The notes beneath the pieces were generated by a model. The model ran no database searches and was not told the DNA's origin. It saw only the letters and a program-made list of their open reading frames with translations. Positions 1 to 5,695 of a DNA stretch of 5,695 nt are shown here, one piece after another. A program made the translations under genes and the position numbers. The DNA is from Mycobacterium sp. (lineage in GTDB: Bacteria; Actinomycetota; Actinomycetes; Mycobacteriales; Mycobacteriaceae). The stretch covers positions 1-5,695 of the forward strand of contig JAQTVU010000190.1 of the NCBI GenBank assembly GCA_028706695.1, given 5' to 3'. Every line of letters starts with the position of its first letter. The first letter of the stretch is position 1.

Positions 1-170
1 GTCGGCCCGCCCGACGGCGATCTGCGGCGCACCGGGGCGACCATCTTGGACAAACCACACAGGTCGCCCTAAAAGTCAACCCGCGCAAGCGTATCGCCGA
101 ACAACACCGACGTTGAGGACGATGCGTCCGTGACTCCTACTGTGCCACCGGATTTTTCGGTGTGTGTCAT
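1..170 (-). pseudogene. trxC: thioredoxin trxC, decayed, runs off the left edge
   Basis: An intact protein would be the small cytoplasmic thioredoxin that reduces protein disulfides and is recycled by TrxB2. The ATG at 170-168 has a GGAG ribosome site at 180-177. The first residues (MTHTEKSGG..GVTDASSSTSVL..VDF) follow mycobacterial TrxC (MTDSEKS..KVTDASFATDVL..VDF). At the active site WATWCGPCKMVAPV the DNA reads TAGG GCG ACC TG TGT GGT. An inserted A turns the first Trp into a TAG stop (71-69), and a lost G in the second Trp restores the frame. Then CGPC reads CGLS, so the second redox cysteine is Ser. KMVAPV is intact (47-30). Eight bases stand where nine are expected after it, shifting the frame; IA..RAD then follows in the new frame to base 1. 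About half of a roughly 116-residue protein lies in the window. Several independent lesions point to true decay rather than one sequencing error. The identification rests on remembered family sequence. Confidence 0.88.
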
Positions 171-171
171 G

Positions 172-428
172 CGGTGCTCCAATCAATGTGCCGCCCGCCG
201 GCGGGTCGGCGTCGGCGGCCGCCGCCCGCCCGCTGCCGGCGGGGTGATCGCCGGACGGTGGATGAGTCCGCCGTCTCTGGCGGCGAACCGCCCTGGATGG
301 AGCTGCTCGTGGAGCGGCCCTCGACCAGCACTACCCATCGGGACCGACATCAACCACATCGGGCAACCGCAACCCGGCAAGCGTGTCGCTGCCGCCGGCG
401 CACCGCGGCGCGTTCGGCCACGAACGCA
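172..428 (-). pseudogene. trxB2: thioredoxin reductase trxB2, C-terminal remnant only
   Basis: TrxB2 is the NADPH-dependent FAD enzyme that reduces TrxC. Only pieces of its last quarter or so can be read, in changing frames, in the normal order and normal place between rsmA and trxC. FVA (424-416) may match the VFVAIGHEP segment. LPDVVDVGPDG (366-334) matches REAIDVDPDG. A base is then missing from the following Tyr codon (TA, 333-332), which puts a TAG in the old frame. VLVEGRSTSSSI (331-296) matches VLVQGRTTSTSL. A further base is missing, then FAA.D (287-273) matches GVFAAGD of the second FAD-contact motif. AIT (251-243) and AGSGRAAAADAD (240-205) match QAVTAAGSGCAAAIDAE. The N-terminal FAD fold, the CxxC active site and the NADP domain are absent, so about three quarters of a gene of roughly 1 kb has been deleted. 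The last bases before the trxC start include a GC-only 12-bp palindrome (194-205). No function is possible from this stub. Confidence 0.82.
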
Positions 429-1202
429 CTATGGGCGGGGAACGGCGCTGCTGGCCAACAGCCCGGTATCGGCGGCGCTGCAACTCGGCGAAACCGCCAA
501 CACCGCCAGGACCTCGGGGCTGTCGCCGGGCAGCACCAGCACTACGCCGGGGCGGGCGTTGATCTGGACCGGCCGCGCCCCCAGCACCGGGGTGGACGCC
601 GGATAGCCCAGGCCGCCGAGGCAAGACGCCCGCCGCGAGAGATCGTGCAGCGGGCCCGCGAGCGGTCCATAGTCCGCGGGACGGGTGAGCAGGGCGAGGA
701 TCTCGGGCTGCGACAGCGGGATGACCATCGGGGTTGTCGACACCGTGATGTGCTGGGCGGTGACCGGTGCGCTCGGTGTGGGCGTGGGCGGATGGAGCAG
801 GGCCGCGGTGCCGACGCCGAGGGCGGCGAACGCCGCGCCCAGGCCGGCGACCGTGGCGGCGGCGCGGGCCGGGTGGGCGCGGGGCCGGGCGGAATGGGCT
901 GCGCCGTCGTGCGGCAAGGGAGACGCGGACCTCAGCGCGGCAGAGATCTTGGCGGTGACCTCGGGAGGAACCTCGGGCGCCGAGCCGGGGTCCGCACGAA
1001 GGCCGGCGACCTCCCGGCGTGCGCAATTCAGGGCCCGCAGCACATCCTCGGCGTGTGGGTCGGCGCGAACGCGCCGCCGCACCCGCGCAGCGTCCTCGTC
1101 GTCGAGCAGACCGGCCTGTAAGTCGGCCAGGAGCGCCACGGTCAGCGGCGGGCCCGGATCCTCAGCATCCTGGCCGGCAAGCTTCTTCTCCGCATCACTC
1201 AT
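429..1202 (-). CDS. rsmA: anti-sigma-M factor RsmA (Rv3912-like)
   Basis: This 257-residue protein is about the length of M. tuberculosis Rv3912 and resembles it from end to end (PPLTVxLLADLQAGLLDD at 18-35, TAQHITVS at 148-155, SCLGGLGYPASTPVLGA at 193-209, CSAADTGLLAS at 241-251). The N-terminal part (about 16-95) is cytoplasmic and is expected to bind and hold SigM. One membrane helix lies at about 112-136, followed by a Pro-rich stretch (137-146) and an extracytoplasmic domain of about 110 residues with two cysteines, C194 and C241, that I recall as conserved in the family. A further cysteine, C60, is cytoplasmic. There is no HxxxCxxC zinc motif of the ZAS anti-sigma type. The ATG is supported by family alignment and by an in-frame TGA shortly upstream; no strong Shine-Dalgarno is seen. 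It lies 52 bp after sigM and is probably cotranscribed with it. The reading frame is intact to its stop, although the next gene is destroyed. Confidence 0.9.
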   Translation of the reverse strand: MSDAEKKLAGQDAEDPGPPLTVALLADLQAGLLDDEDAARVRRRVRADPHAEDVLRALNCARREVAGLRADPGSAPEVPPEVTAKISAALRSASPLPHDGAAHSARPRAHPARAAATVAGLGAAFAALGVGTAALLHPPTPTPSAPVTAQHITVSTTPMVIPLSQPEILALLTRPADYGPLAGPLHDLSRRASCLGGLGYPASTPVLGARPVQINARPGVVLVLPGDSPEVLAVLAVSPSCSAADTGLLASSAVPRP

Positions 1203-1221
1203 CCGCCCCAGTGTCCGTCAT
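1195..1221 (-). other. possible 8-codon upstream ORF overlapping the rsmA start
   Basis: ATG (1221-1219) opens a short frame, MTDTGADE, whose TGA (1197-1195) ends just inside rsmA, in a different frame from rsmA. Terminating ribosomes would stop a few bases past the rsmA ATG (1202-1200), a geometry that can couple translation. No convincing ribosome site precedes it, and such a short frame is likely by chance in this GC-rich DNA. It is recorded because rsmA itself lacks an obvious Shine-Dalgarno. Confidence 0.15.
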
Positions 1222-1227
1222 GCCGCA

Positions 1228-1250
1228 CCGGAGGGCCACATCAGCCCCGG
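1228..1250 (-). other. GC-rich hairpin in the sigM-rsmA gap
   Basis: On the transcribed strand CCGGGGC (1250-1244) can pair with GCCC (1236-1233) and CCGG (1231-1228 region). This gives about seven base pairs with a two-base bulge and a seven-base loop. It begins five bases after the sigM stop. No T-run follows, so it is not a classical terminator. It could slow polymerase or ribosomes between the sigma and anti-sigma genes, or be a by-product of base composition. Confidence 0.25.
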
Positions 1251-1254
1251 CGCG

Positions 1255-1836
1255 TCAACGCTGAGCGGCGGGCCGGTCCGACACGGCGCGGGCGTCGAGG
1301 TAGCCGAGCAGTTCGGCGAGGCGCCCCCGGGCGCGGGCACACCGGCTTTTGACCGTGCCCTCGGCAACCCCGAGGAGCCGGGCGGTGTCGGCGACCGAAT
1401 AGCCCTGCATGTCGACGGCCACGACCGCGGCCCGTTGCCCGAGGGGCAGCCGCATCAGCGCCCGCTGCACCAGGATGGCCGTCTCCACCTGGGCGGTTCG
1501 ATCGGCGACCGGGTACTCGTCGTCCAAGGGGGTAGTCGGGCAGGCTCTGGCGCGGCGCAGCCGGTCCAGGCAGGCGTTGACGACGATGCGGTGCAGCCAG
1601 CTGCCGACCGCGGCGTCATGCCGGAACGAACCGGCGCCGCGGTGCGCCGAGAGCATCGCCTCCTGCAATGCGTCCTCGGCATCCTCCGGGCTGTGGGTGG
1701 TCAGCCGGGCCAGCCGGTGCAGTTGCCGCCGGTGGCGCCGGAACAACTCGCCGAAGGCGTGGCGGTCGCCGGCGACGTGGGCCGCCAGCAGTTCGGCGTC
1801 ACTGCGTTCCCGCTGCCCTCGTCCCCTGATCACCAC
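1255..1836 (-). CDS. sigM: ECF RNA polymerase sigma factor SigM
   Basis: This 193-residue extracytoplasmic-function sigma factor directs core RNA polymerase to envelope and stress-related promoters when released by RsmA. Region 2 spans about 26-95, with AFGELFRRH (27-35), the DALQEAML core-binding helix (55-62) and the SWLHRIVVNACLDRLRR segment (79-95) that melts and reads the -10 element. A short linker follows, then region 4 at about 124-176 with the helix-turn-helix (GYSVADTARLLGVAEGTVKSR, 145-165) that reads the -35. There is no extra C-terminal domain. The wording is close to M. tuberculosis SigM (Rv3911). The start is a GTG, immediately followed by another GTG; either could be used, and no Shine-Dalgarno precedes them, which fits a leaderless message. 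Divergence at the first ten and last ten residues is usual for the family. It sits 80 bp after murJ and 52 bp before rsmA. Confidence 0.94.
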   Translation of the reverse strand: MVIRGRGQRERSDAELLAAHVAGDRHAFGELFRRHRRQLHRLARLTTHSPEDAEDALQEAMLSAHRGAGSFRHDAAVGSWLHRIVVNACLDRLRRARACPTTPLDDEYPVADRTAQVETAILVQRALMRLPLGQRAAVVAVDMQGYSVADTARLLGVAEGTVKSRCARARGRLAELLGYLDARAVSDRPAAQR

Positions 1837-1844
1837 GGCCGGAC

Positions 1845-1850
1845 AGTATC
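1845..1850 (-). promoter_or_regulatory. candidate -10 element for a leaderless sigM transcript
   Basis: GATACT (1850-1845) resembles the mycobacterial TANNNT -10 hexamer except for its first base. It ends eight bases before the sigM GTG, so transcription would begin at or next to the start codon. That matches the absence of a ribosome site. No clear -35 (neither TTGACA nor the GGAAC motif attributed to ECF sigmas) is seen at the right distance, so autoregulation by SigM is not supported here. This is a pattern match only. Confidence 0.3.
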
Positions 1851-1873
1851 CAACCGAGCACCCGGCGGCACCT

Positions 1874-1887
1874 CACCCGAGAGGGTG
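1874..1887. repeat. short inverted repeat in the murJ-sigM gap
   Basis: CACCC and GGGTG form a perfect 5-bp inverted repeat around a four-base loop, 30 bases past the murJ stop and upstream of the candidate sigM -10. It lacks a T-run and is too short for a confident terminator. It could be a weak hairpin at the end of the murJ message or a small operator-like site. Nothing else is seen in the 80-bp gap. Confidence 0.25.
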
Positions 1888-1916
1888 CGGTGTGGATGGT
1901 GAAACGAGCTCCGCGG

Positions 1917-4900
1917 TCAGGACGCGGCGCGGACGGTGACCTCGGAGATCGCCGCCTTGCTCTTGCCGTCCGTGGTGCCCAGGGTGGAGATCCAGACCAG
2001 CAGATTCGCGGTCGGCGCGGCCGATTTGACCGTGACCGTGTTGTGGCCGGGTTTGAGCTCCGCGGCCGTCAGCGGCGTGGTGTCGTCCAGTTTCGCCGGT
2101 GTAGGCGAGGAGGACGATCGAAGCTCGATCTTGGTCCCGGTGCTCGACACGTCGATCGACACCTCACCGATGACGGTGGGATTCGGCAGTTGCAGCATCA
2201 GCCCCTCACCGGCCTTGAAGGCCGGGAACGGCACCGGGTCGGTGTAGGTGTCGGTTTCCCAGGACGTGGCCGGGTTGCCGTCGATTGCGAGTGCGGCCTG
2301 GCCGGCGTTGTCGGCCTCGCCGTCGGGGGAGTAGACGCTCGCCTTGGTGGGCTTGACGACGCTGCCGGCCGGTGCCGCGCGGCCCGCCGACGGCGCCGTC
2401 GACGGGGTCGGGCCGTTGAGCCCGAGTTCGTCCTTGTTCAGCCCGCCGCCGACATCGCCGAAGATCTTGCTCACCACCGACGCCAGCACCAACAGCGCGA
2501 CTACCAGGACGGCCAGGCCCGCGCCCACCGCGATCAGCACGTTTCGCCGCTGCTGTGCGAAGAGCCCGCTTTCTCGCCCGGTCGCCGCCCACCCGGTCGC
2601 CGGCGGTGCCGCGTCGGCGACCGGCTCGAGCACCTCGGTGCGGTCGGCGACCGCGGTGGCTTGTTGTAGCAAATTCAGAAGCGTCGACGCACTGCGTATC
2701 CCGCCGTCTTCCTGGAGGGCGCGGACGGCGACCGCGGAGATCTGGAACGGGATGTCGCGGTCGGTGGCGCTGGGCTCGACGGGCAGGCCGGAGGAATCCC
2801 GCTGGGCCGACGCCAGCCCACTGCGCACGCCGGACTCCGGCAGGGGCCAGCGGTTGACCAGCAGGGCATACAGCGCGGCGCCGATGCCGCGGATGTCGTC
2901 CTGCGGGTTGGCTTCGGGCATGGTCGCCGGGTAGGCCAGCACGACGTCGCCTTCGATGCTGACGCGCACCCGGCCGGGGTGGTCGATCGCCAGGGCGACA
3001 CCGGCGCGGTGGGCCGCGTCGGCGGCGGCGGCCAGCGACTGCATGGCCCGCACGGCGCCGACGGGCGACGGCGCGGTGTCGGCCACCTCCTGCAGCGAAC
3101 CGCCGCGGATCCATTCCGATACCACCAGGCCGCCCGAGCCGGTTTGCACCACATCGAGCACCCGTGCGATGCCGGGCCTGTCGATCCGGCTCAGCCGCAA
3201 GGTACGCGACAAGATGTCCTGCAGCACCTCCCCGGGCAGCGACCCGTCCGGGTCGACGAACGTCAGCGCCACCTGCCGGTCCAGCGCGGTGTCCAACGCC
3301 TGCCAGAACTGCAGGGGAGGGGCGCTGCCGTGGAAGACCAGCAGGCGGTACCGGCCACCGGCGACGCGGGCGCCGGGCACCAGGTGGATGTCATCCCGGG
3401 ACGACGACGCCTCCCGGCCGCGGTCGCGGGATGCGTCGAACGGCGTTGTCCCACGCGACGTCTCGGTCGACGTCTCGCTCGACGGGTCACCGTGGTCGGG
3501 TCGGCGCCGCGACGTCGTTTCGGCCTCGTGCGCGGCGGGCGCGGCGGGAATGTCGGGCTGAAAGTCATCGGCGACCGGCCGCGATAGCTCGGCTCCTGAC
3601 GCGGACCTCGGTGCGGCACTCTCCAATGGGCGGTCGGTCACCTCCGGTCCTTTCACTATCCGGGCTGCTTCTCGATCCTGCGGCCTGCGCCGGATCTGCT
3701 CTTTGACCGCATCTACCCCCGGCGGCGACGAATTCTTCTGCTCAGGGTACGTGACCCGATCCCCGTGAGACGATCGTCGCCGGTCAGCGTATTTGCCCGG
3801 CCCGGCCGCGGCGCCCCGGGCCGCGTTACCTGCACCGATCCGGCGCCGGACGGCCTCCCGGGCGGCCCGAGCTTCCGGGACGTCCGCGCGCAGCATGACC
3901 GTCGCCATGACCGGCAGCATGATGATCGCCAGCACCAACAGTCGCAGCAGGGAGCCGGCACCGCCGCGCCGGTCTGTCAACCCGCTCAAGCCGAGCAGCC
4001 GGTCGGCGATGTGCGCGACAAGGCCGGCCAGCAGCGACGCGGTGATCGTCACCAGAATCGTGCGCAGTTCCCGGACGCCGATCAGCTGACCACCGCGGGG
4101 CAGTAGCGCCAGGCGCAACAACCTGTAGCCGACGACCGCACCGGCCAAAAAGCCGATCCCGTTGGCCAGCCCCAGGAAACCGGCCACAAGTTTGGGGTCG
4201 CCGGCCAGGTGCGGCGCCAGCAGGGAGCCGATGATCTTGACGGTGGTGATGACGAGGATGACCACGATCGGCGTCCACGGCTGCTCGCGCGCGTAGAACA
4301 CCCGTAGCTGCAGCAGGACCAACCCGTAGGGGATCAGCGTAAACGCCGACAACGCGATCGCCGCGCCCAGGTACGCGGCATCGACCTGGCCGAAATGGCC
4401 GTAGGCGAACAGCGCGCTGCCGATCGCCGGTCCGCCCACCGTCATGAACGCCACGATGGGGACCAGCGTGACCAGGGTCAGTCGGGTGGCCAGCGACAGG
4501 TCCCCAAGCACCGCCGCGGTGTCGTCGGCGGCGGCGTTGCGGCTCAGTCGCGGCATGACCACGGTCAGCACCGTGACCCCGATCATGCCGTAGGGCAGCA
4601 TCAGCACCAGCCAGGTGTAGTTGTAGATCGCCGGGCCGGATGCCGCCGCGGCGCTGGCGACCTGGTTGCCGACCACCAGCCCGAGCTGGCTGATCAGCAC
4701 GTAGAGCACCATGGCGGCGGCCATCGCGCCGAAGTGCTTGAGGCGCTCGTCGATACCCCAGAGCGGGCGCAGGCTGATGTGTTGGCGGCGCAAGGCGATC
4801 AGAAGCACCGCGGCCTGGGCGAAGACACCCAACGTGGTGCCGGCGCCGAGCACCAGCAGCTTGGCGTTGCCCATGCGGACCGGATCGACGGACAGTTCAC

Positions 4901-5573
4901 CCGGGACCGCCACGTACACCGCCAGGGTCAGCAGCGCGACGACGTTGTTGGCGACCGGCGCCCAGGCCGTCGGACCGAACACGTTGCGGGTGTTGAGGAT
5001 CGCCATGAACACCGAGGCGAGCCCGTAGGCGAGCACCTGCGGCAGCAGCAGATAGGCGAAGGCGGTGGTCAGCGGTTCGTTGACCTGCGGGATGCGTCCC
5101 AGCATCAGCCGCACCAGCAGCGGCGCGGCCAGGACGGACAGGGCGGTCGCGACCAGCAGCAGCGCGGTCGTCAGGGTGACCAGGCGGCGCACGAACGCCG
5201 CGCCGCCGTCGGGATCGGACCGTTCGGCGCGGGCCAGCACCGGCACGAAGATGGCGGTGAACGTCGCCTCGAGCACCAGGGCGGCGACCAGGTTCGGCAG
5301 CTGGTTGGCCACCGAGAACGCGCTGGAGAGCGCGGCGCCCAGGATGGCGGCCAGCAGCACGATCCGCGCGAAGCCGGTCAGGCGGCTGACCAGGGTGGCG
5401 AATGCCATCGCCCACGACCGGGAGACCAGCGCGGAGTCGGACAGCTCGGGCCGGCGGCGGGCGACTTCGGGGACCGGGGGCACGGGCCCGGTCGGCGGCG
5501 AGGCGGGGTGTGGGGGCCGGCGTCGCCGTTGCGACCGCGGCTGTGGGTAGACCCGCCGGGGGCCGGACCTCAT
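1917..5573 (-). CDS. murJ: MurJ/MviN lipid II flippase with pseudokinase and discoidin-like domains
   Basis: This 1218-residue mycobacterial MurJ (Rv3910/MviN type; I recall about 1184 residues in M. tuberculosis) moves lipid II across the membrane for peptidoglycan synthesis. A basic, Pro-rich cytoplasmic N-tail (1-45) precedes the MVIN core of about 14 helices (about 50-562), with SRLTGFAR at 63-70, QLPNLVAAL at 91-99 and MLPYGMIGVTV at 325-335. A polar Ser/Thr/Arg-rich linker follows (about 565-732), then a kinase-like domain (about 735-975). That domain lacks catalysis: no glycine loop, Thr771 where the VAIK lysine belongs, AID (862-864) for HRD and YPA (881-883) for DFG. In M. tuberculosis, PknB phosphorylates this region and FhaA then binds through its FHA domain. 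Thr979 (ADRTEVL) is my candidate for that site. A helix at 1011-1034 leads to an extracytoplasmic discoidin-like beta domain (about 1075-1218; IDGNPATSW, SIDVSSTGTKIEL). The ATG is chosen because it overlaps the upstream stop in ATGA, implying coupling; a later start within the N-tail is possible. Confidence 0.96.
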   Translation of the reverse strand: MRSGPRRVYPQPRSQRRRRPPHPASPPTGPVPPVPEVARRRPELSDSALVSRSWAMAFATLVSRLTGFARIVLLAAILGAALSSAFSVANQLPNLVAALVLEATFTAIFVPVLARAERSDPDGGAAFVRRLVTLTTALLLVATALSVLAAPLLVRLMLGRIPQVNEPLTTAFAYLLLPQVLAYGLASVFMAILNTRNVFGPTAWAPVANNVVALLTLAVYVAVPGELSVDPVRMGNAKLLVLGAGTTLGVFAQAAVLLIALRRQHISLRPLWGIDERLKHFGAMAAAMVLYVLISQLGLVVGNQVASAAAASGPAIYNYTWLVLMLPYGMIGVTVLTVVMPRLSRNAAADDTAAVLGDLSLATRLTLVTLVPIVAFMTVGGPAIGSALFAYGHFGQVDAAYLGAAIALSAFTLIPYGLVLLQLRVFYAREQPWTPIVVILVITTVKIIGSLLAPHLAGDPKLVAGFLGLANGIGFLAGAVVGYRLLRLALLPRGGQLIGVRELRTILVTITASLLAGLVAHIADRLLGLSGLTDRRGGAGSLLRLLVLAIIMLPVMATVMLRADVPEARAAREAVRRRIGAGNAARGAAAGPGKYADRRRSSHGDRVTYPEQKNSSPPGVDAVKEQIRRRPQDREAARIVKGPEVTDRPLESAAPRSASGAELSRPVADDFQPDIPAAPAAHEAETTSRRRPDHGDPSSETSTETSRGTTPFDASRDRGREASSSRDDIHLVPGARVAGGRYRLLVFHGSAPPLQFWQALDTALDRQVALTFVDPDGSLPGEVLQDILSRTLRLSRIDRPGIARVLDVVQTGSGGLVVSEWIRGGSLQEVADTAPSPVGAVRAMQSLAAAADAAHRAGVALAIDHPGRVRVSIEGDVVLAYPATMPEANPQDDIRGIGAALYALLVNRWPLPESGVRSGLASAQRDSSGLPVEPSATDRDIPFQISAVAVRALQEDGGIRSASTLLNLLQQATAVADRTEVLEPVADAAPPATGWAATGRESGLFAQQRRNVLIAVGAGLAVLVVALLVLASVVSKIFGDVGGGLNKDELGLNGPTPSTAPSAGRAAPAGSVVKPTKASVYSPDGEADNAGQAALAIDGNPATSWETDTYTDPVPFPAFKAGEGLMLQLPNPTVIGEVSIDVSSTGTKIELRSSSSPTPAKLDDTTPLTAAELKPGHNTVTVKSAAPTANLLVWISTLGTTDGKSKAAISEVTVRAAS

Positions 5574-5695
5574 ACCCGGTGCTCTTCGTCGACGCGGCCG
5601 GCCACGTCGAGAGCGTGGGCAGGTCGACGCGCGGGTGGGTCGGGCCGGTCGAGGTCCGCGGGGTCGGGCTGGCCGCGGAAGCGGTGCCAGAGCCG
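5570..5695 (-). CDS. C-terminal tail of an Rv3909-type (DUF6049-like) envelope protein, partial
   Basis: The frame is open from the right edge through 41 residues to a TGA that overlaps the murJ ATG (ATGA). The tail starts RLWHRFRGQPDPADLDRPD and ends VAGRVDEEHRV. It is charged and hydrophilic, as expected for a cytoplasmic end following a final membrane helix that would lie just outside the window. In mycobacteria the gene directly upstream of murJ is Rv3909, a conserved secreted or membrane protein of about 800 residues and unknown function. The assignment rests on position, strand, frame and the overlap rather than on a diagnostic motif. The four-base overlap suggests that the two proteins are made together and may act in the same envelope process. 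Confidence 0.75.
   Translation of the reverse strand, partial: RLWHRFRGQPDPADLDRPDPPARRPAHALDVAGRVDEEHRV

Noticed and set aside
194..205. Perfect 12-bp GC palindrome (CCCGCCGGCGGG) as a terminator or operator
   Set aside because: It has no loop and no T-run, and lies in decayed trxB2 coding sequence made almost entirely of G and C, where such palindromes are expected by chance.
183..380. 65-codon minus-strand frame between rsmA and trxC as a new small gene
   Set aside because: Its residues FAARD and the surrounding bases align with the trxB2 C-terminus when frames are allowed to shift, so it is pseudogene sequence rather than a new gene.
331..1026. 231-codon minus-strand frame inside rsmA running into the trxB2 stub
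   Set aside because: It is an out-of-frame reading of rsmA. Only its last residues (LPDVVDVGPDG) are meaningful, as part of the trxB2 remnant.
162..1121. 319-codon open frame on the plus strand across the trx remnants and rsmA
   Set aside because: Arg/Gly-rich shadow opposite rsmA and the pseudogenes, with no ribosome site and no domain.
685..1902. 405-codon open frame on the plus strand
   Set aside because: It lies antisense to sigM and rsmA, both of which have clear family matches. Its translation is low-complexity Gly/Ala/Arg sequence with no recognisable domain, the usual shadow in GC-rich DNA.
2206..3114. 302-codon minus-strand frame inside murJ
   Set aside because: Alternate frame of the pseudokinase coding region; the murJ frame is continuous and matches its family throughout.
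735..3371. Active Ser/Thr protein kinase function for the MurJ cytoplasmic domain
   Set aside because: The glycine loop, VAIK lysine, HRD and DFG motifs are all missing, so it is a pseudokinase. (The domain itself lies at about 2649-3371.)

Overview
The window is very GC-rich (high G/C at third codon positions) and its genes match, protein by protein, the Mycobacterium locus known in M. tuberculosis as Rv3909-Rv3910(murJ/mviN)-Rv3911(sigM)-Rv3912(rsmA)-Rv3913(trxB2)-Rv3914(trxC). In mycobacteria this block lies near oriC, between cell-wall genes and the parA/parB region. The organism is therefore almost certainly a Mycobacterium (Mycobacteriaceae) species. It is not M. leprae, whose GC content is much lower. 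All identifications come from remembered family sequences; no search was run.

All genes read on the minus strand, so the transcription order is from the right edge to the left. At the right edge is the 41-residue C-terminal tail of the Rv3909-type (DUF6049-like) membrane protein. Its stop codon overlaps the start of murJ in an ATGA. murJ (1218 codons) encodes a lipid II flippase core, a long disordered linker, a pseudokinase domain, one more membrane helix and an extracytoplasmic discoidin-like domain. An 80-bp gap with a possible leaderless promoter precedes sigM, an ECF sigma factor gene. Next comes rsmA, the single-pass membrane anti-sigma factor gene for SigM. The shared theme is cell-envelope construction and its stress regulation.

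The left 428 bp is the unusual part. In other mycobacteria intact trxB2 (thioredoxin reductase) and trxC (thioredoxin) follow rsmA. Here only wreckage can be read. Directly after the rsmA stop there is a frameshifted stub of the last quarter of trxB2; the whole FAD-binding and CxxC region is missing. This is followed by a trxC whose start is intact but which carries an in-frame stop at the WATWCGPC active site, paired +1/-1 indels, a Cys-to-Ser change at the second redox cysteine and another frameshift. The thioredoxin system at this locus is therefore a decaying relic. Because thioredoxin reductase is regarded as essential in mycobacteria, a working copy, a fusion or a substitute should exist elsewhere in the genome. 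I see no mobile element, CRISPR array, tRNA or rRNA in the window.
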